From IMG/VR virus record IMGVR_UViG_3300018080_006015, positions 1 to 64,000 of that record: 64,000 bases of DNA. One strand, 5' to 3'. Position 1 is the first letter of the stretch; every line of letters starts with the position of its first letter. The notes under the pieces were generated by a model. It searched no databases and was not told where the DNA came from. It was given only the letters and a program-made list of their open reading frames with translations. The stretch comes from a virus. The translations under genes were made by a program, and so were the position numbers. Shown one piece after another: positions 53,722 to 60,701 of this stretch.

Positions 53722-56700
53722 ATGGGAGATAAGACATATACGTACGACGAAGCTATGGCGCGTTCTACAGAATATTTTCATGGCGACTCTTTTGTTGCCA
53801 GTGTATTTGTTGATAAATATGCGCTAAAAGATAGTTATGATAATATTTATGAAATAAGTCCTGTTGATATGCATAAAAGACTCGCCACGGAGTTTGCAAG
53901 AATAGATTCGGATAAATACGGGTTAGATTTTAATGAAAGATATGAGGTATATTTTTCTGCATTAGATAAATTCGCGAGAATTGTTCCAAGTGGTGGTGTA
54001 ATGTCTGCCGTTGGTAATAATTTTCAGTATATGTCTGCTTCCAATTGCGTTGTTGTTGAGCCTCCTAAGGACAGTATTGGTGGAATTTTTGATACTGCCA
54101 AAGCGCTTGCGCAATTATATAAGAGACGTGCAGGGGTCGGAACTGATTTATCTACACTAAGACCTGAAAAAGCTGCAGTAACTAATGCTGCTAAAACGTC
54201 TAGTGGTGCATGGTCTTTTGCTGATTTGTATTCAAGTGTTACTGGAATGATCTGCCAGTCAGGTCGCAGAGGAGCGCTTCTATTATCATTAGATGTTCAT
54301 CATCCTGATGTTTTACAATTTGCACGTATGAAATCTGATCGAACCAAAGTTACAAATGCTAATGTTTCTGTGCGTTTAAGTAATGAGTTTTTAAATGCTG
54401 TAGAAAAAAACATCGAATACGAACAACGCTGGCCGTGCGATGGAAAACCAAAAATATCTAAAATGGTAGATGCAAGAACAGTGTGGAAAGAAATTGCCAC
54501 GAGGGCAGCAGAAGATGGCGATCCTGGAATAATGTTTTGGGATAATGTCTGTGATTATCTACCAGCTCACTGTTATGAACAATTTCGCACAGTTAGCAGC
54601 AATCCCTGTGGTGAAATTAATTTAAGCAGTTATGATTCTTGTCGCTTAATATCAATTAATTTAACAGCTTATGTTAAAAATCCGTTTAAAGATAATGCAT
54701 CATTTGATTTTAAATCATTTTCCGAGGATGTAAAAATCGGAATGCAAATGATTGATAATTTGATTGATCTTGAGTTGGAATTAATTGATCGTATAAAAAC
54801 TATTTGTGACGAAGGGTTTGAAACCGAAATTTGGAATAAGCTTCAAAAATCTGGAGAATTGGGTCGTAGAACAGGCCTAGGAACTCATGGCTTGGCAGAT
54901 GCGCTGGTTCAACTTGGTATTAAATATGACTCAGATGAAGCTTTAAATGCTGTAGATAAAATTTATAAGGCATTAAGAGATAACGCATATCAGATGTCTG
55001 TAGATTTGGCAAAAGTTCGTGGTCCGTTTCCTATTTTTGACTGGGAAAAAGAAAAAAATAACAAATTTATTAAACGATTACCCAGGAAAATTCTTAAGGA
55101 TATGGAAAAATATGGTAGAAGAAATATTTCTTTATTGACGCAGGCGCCTACTGGATCTGTTGCTATAGTTAGTAAGCTTGGCGGATTTGATGCATATAAT
55201 ATTTCATCAGGAATTGAGCCAATATTTCAGATTTCCTATATAAGAAAACGAAAAGTAGATGCTACCAGTGATAATATTGATCATTATGATGAGCAGGGTA
55301 ATGCGTGGAAAAAATATAAAGTATTTCACTCTAATGCAAAGTGTTATTTGGACATGTTTGGTATAAAAGATGATGCTTTACCAGATTATTTTGTAACATC
55401 AGATAATATTGATTGGAAAAAACGTGTAGAAATTCAAGGTGTAGAACAAAAATACATTTGTCATAGTATTAGTTCATGTCTATCCGTTGGTAATCATTTG
55501 GTACATACATCGGATGGTCTATCTTATATAGAAGATATTGTAGGGAAAAGATCAGAGAAGGGGTTTTATAATTTAGCTGAAAGCACAAATACTATTAATC
55601 ACGAAAACCAGCAGGCTAATATTTCTGAGGGCTTTTATAATGGCAAAAGTTATTGTTATCAGATTTCTTTTACTGGTGGCAGGAAAATTATAGGAACTCC
55701 AAATCATAAATTACTTATATTAGGAAATAATCTTGGGACTTTTCGATGGGCTCAGTTGGAGGATATAAAGCCTGGCGATTTTGTAGTTGGAAGAATTGGC
55801 CTGGGTTGTTTTGGGAATAGTCAAAAACATTTTTCTACTACATTGGGGAATTTCAAATCTAGTATTTCTGGAGGAAATACAAAAAAGGTTAAATTACCCA
55901 ATAGAATGAGTAAAAAATTAGCTAGGTTACTTGGGTATTTGACTTCTGACGGATCTGTATCTGATAATGGTATTCGGTTATCACAGTTGCGTAATAATGT
56001 GGTGGATGATTTTATAAATATCATAAAAGATATATTTGGTATTGAATGTTATGTGTGTCCAGACAATCGTGTGGAAGGATTGGTTTCTGTTCAGGTTAAT
56101 AGTCGTATTGTTCGTGATTTTGTGCGTTACTTAGGAATAAACGGTAAAGCTCATGAAAAAACTGTTCCCAGATCTATTTTTAAATGCGCTGGTAGACAGC
56201 AAACAGCTGAATTTATTAAGGGATTAACGTTGGATGGATTTGTGTCATGTAAAAAATTAGGTATAATGACATCTTCTAGTAAGCAGTTGTGTGCGGAGAT
56301 TCAAATTATTTTAGATCAGTTTGGAATTGATTCTGGTATTGTCAAGGTAAATAAAGAAGGAACAATAAGAGAGTTTCCCGGTGGTAATAAATATGCTACA
56401 AAGGATGCGTGGACTGTTTATTGTGGCATGAATGAATCTCAAAAATTTATAGAAAAGATAGGCTTTGCTGAAGACCGAAAAATAGATGAGGCGACAAAAA
56501 AACTTAGAGGACCATCTAGGAAATCTTTGGTAGGTCATATTCCTGATTTGAATGTTAGAAATGTATTTAGAAAGAATATTCTTCCGTCAATAAAATCAAA
56601 CAAATTGTATGAAATGTTTTATTCAATGACATGTTATAATAAACAAGGTATGGATATTACAAGAGATACATTGTTAATGTTATGTGATATGGGTTTAGAT

Positions 56701-57525
56701 GTGTCAAAATATAAATCTGAAATATTTGATGAGACTTTTGTTTTTAGAAAAGTTGTTAGCTCTGATTTTGTGTGGGAAAAAGATACGTATGATTTATCAG
56801 TTGAACATGGCCGCTCTTATGTTGTTAATAATTTTGTATCTCATAATACAATAAATTTGCCGAGAAACACAAAACCACAGGTAATTGCTGATATTTATTG
56901 GTATGCGTGGAAAAATAATTTAAAAGGAATTACCGTGTATGTAGAGGGAACAAAAGATGGTGTTCTTGTTCCAGATGTTGATGAATGTGGAAGGCCATTG
57001 AAGATTATTCCCTCAAATGCTCCTAAAAGGCCCAAAGAGTTAAATTGTGAAATTCATTACGCAACAATTAAGGGAACAAAATGGGCAATTTTGATAGGAT
57101 TACTGCATAATTACCCATATGAGATGTTCATGGGGAAAGCGGAAAAATTCGATATTCCCAATAAATTCAAGGAAGCAAAAATTGTAAAAATTAAAAAGGG
57201 AGTATATAATTTATTAACAAATAGCAATGAATTGTTGGTAGGTGATATAGTTAAAACATCTGACAATGATGATGGAGCATGGACATCTAGAGTTATGTCC
57301 ATGGCATTAAGACATGGTATTCCTGTTGATTATTTGGCAGATCAATTATCAAAGGATGGTAGTGTTGTAGATATAAATAATGTATTAGCCAGGCTTTTAA
57401 GAAGATATATAAAGGTAAGAGATAAGAGTCGCCAGGAAACATGTCCGCAATGTGGTAGTCCTGAACTTATTTATTCCGAAGGTTGTAAAAAGTGTGGTGG
57501 TTGTGGTTGGACAGGATGTGGCTAA
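53722..57525 (+). CDS. nrdJ: Class II (B12-dependent) ribonucleotide reductase with intein
   Basis: A 1267-residue precursor; about 810 remain after removal of the intein (residues 586-1042). NPCGEINL at 294-301 supplies the active-site Asn, Cys and Glu; NCVVVEP has the early redox Cys, and QAPTGSVAIVS the substrate-phosphate loop. After the intein, SSTINLPRNT resumes and the C-terminus ends in a double CxxC ribbon (CPQC, CKKCGGC), a NrdJ feature. The enzyme makes deoxynucleotides with adenosylcobalamin and without oxygen or a small subunit. I choose ATG 53722, 8 bases after AAGGA; ATG 53713 is in frame but lies against that site. Cobalamin must come from the host. Confidence 0.9.
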   Translation: MGDKTYTYDEAMARSTEYFHGDSFVASVFVDKYALKDSYDNIYEISPVDMHKRLATEFARIDSDKYGLDFNERYEVYFSALDKFARIVPSGGVMSAVGNNFQYMSASNCVVVEPPKDSIGGIFDTAKALAQLYKRRAGVGTDLSTLRPEKAAVTNAAKTSSGAWSFADLYSSVTGMICQSGRRGALLLSLDVHHPDVLQFARMKSDRTKVTNANVSVRLSNEFLNAVEKNIEYEQRWPCDGKPKISKMVDARTVWKEIATRAAEDGDPGIMFWDNVCDYLPAHCYEQFRTVSSNPCGEINLSSYDSCRLISINLTAYVKNPFKDNASFDFKSFSEDVKIGMQMIDNLIDLELELIDRIKTICDEGFETEIWNKLQKSGELGRRTGLGTHGLADALVQLGIKYDSDEALNAVDKIYKALRDNAYQMSVDLAKVRGPFPIFDWEKEKNNKFIKRLPRKILKDMEKYGRRNISLLTQAPTGSVAIVSKLGGFDAYNISSGIEPIFQISYIRKRKVDATSDNIDHYDEQGNAWKKYKVFHSNAKCYLDMFGIKDDALPDYFVTSDNIDWKKRVEIQGVEQKYICHSISSCLSVGNHLVHTSDGLSYIEDIVGKRSEKGFYNLAESTNTINHENQQANISEGFYNGKSYCYQISFTGGRKIIGTPNHKLLILGNNLGTFRWAQLEDIKPGDFVVGRIGLGCFGNSQKHFSTTLGNFKSSISGGNTKKVKLPNRMSKKLARLLGYLTSDGSVSDNGIRLSQLRNNVVDDFINIIKDIFGIECYVCPDNRVEGLVSVQVNSRIVRDFVRYLGINGKAHEKTVPRSIFKCAGRQQTAEFIKGLTLDGFVSCKKLGIMTSSSKQLCAEIQIILDQFGIDSGIVKVNKEGTIREFPGGNKYATKDAWTVYCGMNESQKFIEKIGFAEDRKIDEATKKLRGPSRKSLVGHIPDLNVRNVFRKNILPSIKSNKLYEMFYSMTCYNKQGMDITRDTLLMLCDMGLDVSKYKSEIFDETFVFRKVVSSDFVWEKDTYDLSVEHGRSYVVNNFVSHNTINLPRNTKPQVIADIYWYAWKNNLKGITVYVEGTKDGVLVPDVDECGRPLKIIPSNAPKRPKELNCEIHYATIKGTKWAILIGLLHNYPYEMFMGKAEKFDIPNKFKEAKIVKIKKGVYNLLTNSNELLVGDIVKTSDNDDGAWTSRVMSMALRHGIPVDYLADQLSKDGSVVDINNVLARLLRRYIKVRDKSRQETCPQCGSPELIYSEGCKKCGGCGWTGCG
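55477..56847 (+). mobile_element. Intein with LAGLIDADG endonuclease domain in nrdJ
   Basis: This 457-codon in-frame insertion lies between SISS and TINLP of the reductase. It starts with Cys (CLSVGNHLVHTSDG, block A), has block B GTPNHKLL, endonuclease motifs ARLLGYLTSDGSVSD and EFIKGLTLDGFVS, and block F/G YDLSVEHGRSYVVNNF followed by VSHN and the +1 Thr. The terminal His-Asn and the +1 nucleophile are the standard splicing residues, so it should splice itself out. Without it the host protein reads straight across. The DOD endonuclease would spread it to intein-free alleles. Confidence 0.9.
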
Positions 57526-57555
57526 TTTTTTTGTTAAATAAATAAAAAAAAGTTA

Positions 57556-57930
57556 ATGAAGAGTGTTATATTAGCTAACAGGGATACATGTCGTATTGTC
57601 GAAGAGGAGGCAAAATACGAATTTACCATACATATTTTAGAAAGTATGGGTATCCCTGAGGACGTGTTGGAAGAATGTTTTCCAGAAGGTGGTTTTAATG
57701 ATTTTTCTGTAAATCATAAAATTAAACTTAGAGATATATTAAGAAAATTTGATATAACTATATTGGGAAATGGTGATGGGGGATTTAAGATATACGTTGA
57801 TAAAGAGGTTGTGGCTGAATGGAAAAAAAGTATTTATTATCTAAAAAAAGATATGTCAAAACTTAAACCATCAGACCAATTGTATGTAGAAGTCCATGTC
57901 GAATATTGGACTATTTTTGAGGAGGAATAA
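57556..57930 (+). CDS. Hypothetical protein, 124 residues
   Basis: An acidic protein of unknown family. Residues 1-60 include EEEAKYEFTIHILESMGIPE and VLEECFPEGGFNDF; then IKLRDILRKFDITIL and GGFKIYVDKEVVAEWKKS form a small alpha-beta pattern. It starts at ATG 57556 after an A-rich leader without a clear Shine-Dalgarno. It ends just before the next small acidic gene, so both are probably one unit. Confidence 0.55.
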   Translation: MKSVILANRDTCRIVEEEAKYEFTIHILESMGIPEDVLEECFPEGGFNDFSVNHKIKLRDILRKFDITILGNGDGGFKIYVDKEVVAEWKKSIYYLKKDMSKLKPSDQLYVEVHVEYWTIFEEE

Positions 57931-57931
57931 T

Positions 57932-58237
57932 ATGGATAAAGATAATGTAACCGAAGAAACAAAAACAGAAGAGACCGAAACAGAAGCGGTTGTTGAAGAA
58001 AAAGCACGATTTGTGTCTAGCGAAGACCTTGAAAAGATTCGTAATGCTAGAGCAAATCTTGGATTTATGACAATGCAGCTTGAAAAGGTAACTACCGATA
58101 AGCGTAGCGCTGAATTGGTATACGAGAACCTTATGCTTCGTGTTTATATGAAGTATGGTCTTGGAGAGATGCATTTTGTGAATGAGGAAACTGGTGAAAT
58201 TCAGGTGCGTAAAGTAGTAGAGGATCAAACGGGATAA
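57932..58237 (+). CDS. Small acidic protein with helical core
   Basis: A 101-residue protein with a Glu/Thr-rich N-terminus (KDNVTEETKTEETETEAVVE) and a coiled-coil-like helix (SSEDLEKIRNARANLGFM). GAGGAGG precedes ATG 57932, a strong Shine-Dalgarno, which decides this start over the in-frame ATG at 57896. The C-terminus is beta-like with GEMHFVNEETGEIQVRKV. The function is not known. Confidence 0.6.
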   Translation: MDKDNVTEETKTEETETEAVVEEKARFVSSEDLEKIRNARANLGFMTMQLEKVTTDKRSAELVYENLMLRVYMKYGLGEMHFVNEETGEIQVRKVVEDQTG

Positions 58238-58243
58238 TCAATT

Positions 58244-58522
58244 ATGAAGCACACTATAAATGATTTGGCTGATATGGTAGTAGTACGTAATCATTTGCAA
58301 TTATTGGCAAATGGGCCTCGTGGTGGTCCCGTAAGTAGAGATGAAGAAAAGGCTATTCGGGAATTTATAGAAAAACTAGATCGCAATATAATTAATTGCG
58401 CACTTAGTGATAAGTGTCTTTGTGGCGGATCTGGTTGTTGTAAAAAGTCAGCAAAAAAGAAAACAACAAAGAAAACGACTACAAAAGTTGTTAGGAAAAG
58501 CCAAGATAACGCCGATGAATAA
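58244..58522 (+). CDS. Small Cys- and Lys-rich protein
   Basis: A 92-residue protein with a helical first half (NDLADMVVVRNHLQLL; REFIEKLDRNI), a Cys cluster CLCGGSGCC, and a Lys/Thr tail (KKSAKKKTTKKTTTKVV) as in small DNA-binding phage proteins. The cluster could hold a metal ion. Its last eight bases overlap the methionine aminopeptidase gene. A DNA- or ribosome-associated role is suggested by charge alone. Confidence 0.55.
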   Translation: MKHTINDLADMVVVRNHLQLLANGPRGGPVSRDEEKAIREFIEKLDRNIINCALSDKCLCGGSGCCKKSAKKKTTKKTTTKVVRKSQDNADE

Positions 58523-59306
58523 AGACAGATTTGCTGAGAACCAATTTATTGTATTAAAAGACGATAAGTGGTTAGAAAGACAGCGATATGCCGGCTCGGT
58601 TGTGGCGAAGTGTTTATATCAAGCAAGACAAATGATAGAGCAAAAAACTCCTAATTTGTCATTAAAAGATATTGAGCATGAGTGTGTTAAAATAATAAAA
58701 GACAAAGATTGTTATCCTACCTTCTTGAATTATAAGGGGTTTCCCGGGGCTATATGTGCGTCTGTTAACAAGCAATTAGTCCACGGGATTCCCTCTAATT
58801 ATAAATTAAAAAATGGTGATATTGTAAAAATTGATATTGGCGCTACTTTTGAAGGTGCTATAGGAGATGCTGCAATAACTGTTATTTATGGCGATCCCAT
58901 TTTATCTAAACATACAGAAATGATTGAAGTTTGTAAAAAATCATTATATTTGGCAATATCATCTATTGAAGTTGGAAAAAGGTTGGGCATAATCGGCGAA
59001 ACTATAGATAAATATGTAAAATCATCGGGTTTTAAGCTGATAGCCTCATATGGTGGTCATGGAATTTCATACAATACCCCACATGCGCAACCTTTTGTAT
59101 CGAATCGTGCAAATAAAGATAGTGGCGTTAGAATACAGCCGGGAATGTCTATTACTATAGAACCAATGGTAACTATTGGTAGTGACAAGACAAAAGTAGA
59201 ACGAGATGGTTGGACAGTTACTACAAAAGATGTATCCTCACATTTTGAGCACTCTTTATTTATACGTGAAGATTCAGTAGAAATTCTTACTAAATTGGAA
59301 AATTAA
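58515..59306 (+). CDS. map: Methionine aminopeptidase, type I
   Basis: A 263-residue enzyme. VHGIPSNYKLKNGDIVKIDI precedes the metal-binding Asp residues in KIDIGATFEGAIGDAAITV; SYGGHGIS gives the metal-binding His, SITIEPM the Glu and FEHSLFI the last Glu, all five ligands in order. It removes the initiator methionine from new proteins. ATG 58515 lies inside the previous gene's end; an in-frame start at 58407 would run through that gene. A Map encoded by a phage is uncommon and would give control over N-termini of phage proteins. The next gene is a 58-residue frame one base after it. Confidence 0.9.
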   Translation: MNKDRFAENQFIVLKDDKWLERQRYAGSVVAKCLYQARQMIEQKTPNLSLKDIEHECVKIIKDKDCYPTFLNYKGFPGAICASVNKQLVHGIPSNYKLKNGDIVKIDIGATFEGAIGDAAITVIYGDPILSKHTEMIEVCKKSLYLAISSIEVGKRLGIIGETIDKYVKSSGFKLIASYGGHGISYNTPHAQPFVSNRANKDSGVRIQPGMSITIEPMVTIGSDKTKVERDGWTVTTKDVSSHFEHSLFIREDSVEILTKLEN

Positions 59307-59307
59307 A

Positions 59308-59484
59308 ATGAGAATAGAATTCGATGAAAAAGGTAATAATTTTATTGAAATAAGGGAAGTGGGGGAGAATATCGCTGTAATATTATCTTCTCAAGACGGA
59401 AATAATATTTCAAAAACAATTGTAAATTCGGTATATTTAACAAAGGAGCAATTTTCGAATATTATTAAAGAGCTAGGGTTATAA
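59308..59484 (+). CDS. Short hypothetical protein, 58 residues
   Basis: A frame from ATG 59308 to TAA 59482-59484, starting one base after map. It shows a beta hairpin (MRIEFDEKGNNFIEIREV) and then a helix YLTKEQFSNIIKEL. It has the size and position of a small phage protein translated from the same message. No family recognised. Confidence 0.5.
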   Translation: MRIEFDEKGNNFIEIREVGENIAVILSSQDGNNISKTIVNSVYLTKEQFSNIIKELGL

Positions 59485-59499
59485 TCAGATTTTATCTAT

Positions 59500-59528
59500 T
59501 TGTCGAGTAGTAATGTTTAAGTTATATT
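59500..59528 (+). promoter_or_regulatory. Possible promoter
   Basis: TTGTCG (59500-59505), then 17 bases, then TATATT (59523-59528) resembles a sigma70-type promoter. It would drive the 59590 gene, whose mRNA would end at the strong terminator at about 59961-59992, giving a single-gene transcript. Two repeats of ATTATAGGAGAA/ATTGTAGGAGAA (59555-59566 and 59573-59584) carry two Shine-Dalgarno-like sites before the ATG. Confidence 0.35.
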
Positions 59529-59589
59529 GTGTTGTAATCGTGTAACTAGTACAAATTATAGGAGAAATTAAAATTGTAGGAGAATATTT

Positions 59590-59925
59590 ATGAAAGCCAG
59601 ACTAAATAAAGTAAAAGTTGATATTTTAGTTAATAGAATAAATAGGCGTAAGCTTACAAATAATACTCAGCGCGCATTGTTGTCATTGTTGATTCGTAAG
59701 GGACAATGGATGTCAAGAACTACGTTACGTATGCCAAATGTAGGTTCTCGTATTCGTGATCTGCGAAAATCAGAGTTTGGCGCCTTTAAAGTAGATTGTG
59801 TAAATGCAAATAAACTTAGTCGTAAGCGAGGAAGTAAGATTACGACACGTCCAACTTATTATAGGTTGGATCCTAAATCAATAACACTAAAGGCCTTAAA
59901 ACGAGCGTTTAAGGGGGTGATATAG
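59590..59925 (+). CDS. Small basic protein, possible winged-helix DNA-binder
   Basis: A 111-residue, Arg/Lys-rich protein. TQRALLSLLIRKGQWMSRTT followed by LRMPNVGSRIRDLRKSEFG and TTRPTYYRLDP fits a helix-turn-helix with a wing, as in small phage regulators. This is a fold impression without a named family. GTAGGAGAA before the ATG is a good Shine-Dalgarno. It stands between promoter-like boxes and a strong terminator, as expected of an independently expressed regulator. Confidence 0.55.
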   Translation: MKARLNKVKVDILVNRINRRKLTNNTQRALLSLLIRKGQWMSRTTLRMPNVGSRIRDLRKSEFGAFKVDCVNANKLSRKRGSKITTRPTYYRLDPKSITLKALKRAFKGVI

Positions 59926-59951
59926 AGACTAAAATTAATATTTAGCAGACC

Positions 59952-60007
59952 GTTGTGTATAAAACCCGGTGACGATTTCGTCACCGGGTTTTTTGTTTTT
60001 ACACAAC
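59952..60007 (+). terminator. Rho-independent terminator with an outer stem
   Basis: The core 59961-59992 is a perfect 15-base-pair inverted repeat (stem AAAACCCGGTGACGA) around a two-base loop, ending in TTTT and more T. A further 8-base inverted repeat (GTTGTGTA at 59952-59959, TACACAAC at 60000-60007) surrounds it, so the RNA could form a longer hairpin. Because the flanking A and T runs are symmetrical, it could act in both directions. It closes the 59590 gene. Confidence 0.9.
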
Positions 60008-60032
60008 CCGTGTTTCCATTATCTAATTATTT

Positions 60033-60082
60033 TTACAGGCATATTTGAGCATACTTGTGAGATCGTACAGAAATACCTGTAA
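60033..60082. repeat. Inverted repeat TTACAGG / CCTGTAA upstream of the tail-fibre genes
   Basis: TTACAGG at 60033-60039 and CCTGTAA at 60076-60082 are exact 7-base inverted copies 36 bases apart, in the 190-base gap between the terminator and the first tail-fibre gene. Such a pair could be a regulatory half-site pair. Seven bases in AT-rich DNA may be chance, so confidence is low. Nothing else beyond the terminator is apparent in this gap. Confidence 0.25.
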
Positions 60083-60116
60083 TATATGTTTTTTAACAAC
60101 AAAGTAAAGCTGAAAT

Positions 60117-60686
60117 ATGGGTTATAGTAGTTATCCAAATAAAGTAGATGGTTCAATTGAGCTTCCACCAACTGTTGACAATGTTACACCTGTTAAAGGC
60201 GAAGTTGTTAACAGATTAAGAGATGCCATTATTGCTATAGAATCTGAACTTGGTGTGTTGCCTAGTGGGACATATGGTACCGTTAGAGCCAGGTTAGATG
60301 CTATGGAGGCTCTATTAAGCTGGTTAATTAAAAAAGTTACCGGTGGTGGTACGGGTGCAGCTGGTGGAGTTCCAACACATAAAGATAAGGCGCTAAGTCC
60401 GTTTGTCACTGCTGGAGATGGTTCTTGGACCGGATTGTCATTAACAAAGACTCCTGCAAAAGCGACAAACGGAAATGCCTATGTAACCGTTACCATTAAT
60501 GGATTATCAAGTGTTGTTGGTAATGGTGCGATAAATAGAGAGTGTTATTTTTCCGGTGATGGTGGGGCTACGGCAAGAACTTATAAGCAATTACAAGCCG
60601 GAGATCGTTTATATTGGAATGGTATTATTGCTAATATGGAGCTGGATCCTAATGATACAGTAGATTTTCATTATGACGTTGTTTAA
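60117..60686 (+). CDS. Tail-fibre or tail-associated protein
   Basis: A 189-residue protein. The N-terminus YPNKVDGSIELPPTVDNVTP and then VVNRLRDAIIAIESELGV and GTYGTVRARLDAMEALL form the helical attachment segment often seen at the start of phage fibre proteins. A Gly-rich hinge leads into a beta domain (NAYVTVTINGLSSVVGNG; RLYWNGIIANMELDPND) ending FHYDVV. The same C-terminal domain reappears in the gene at 63346. It would be a short fibre or adaptor for longer fibres. Confidence 0.7.
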   Translation: MGYSSYPNKVDGSIELPPTVDNVTPVKGEVVNRLRDAIIAIESELGVLPSGTYGTVRARLDAMEALLSWLIKKVTGGGTGAAGGVPTHKDKALSPFVTAGDGSWTGLSLTKTPAKATNGNAYVTVTINGLSSVVGNGAINRECYFSGDGGATARTYKQLQAGDRLYWNGIIANMELDPNDTVDFHYDVV

Positions 60687-60701
60687 TTTAGTAGGGCAAA
60701 T

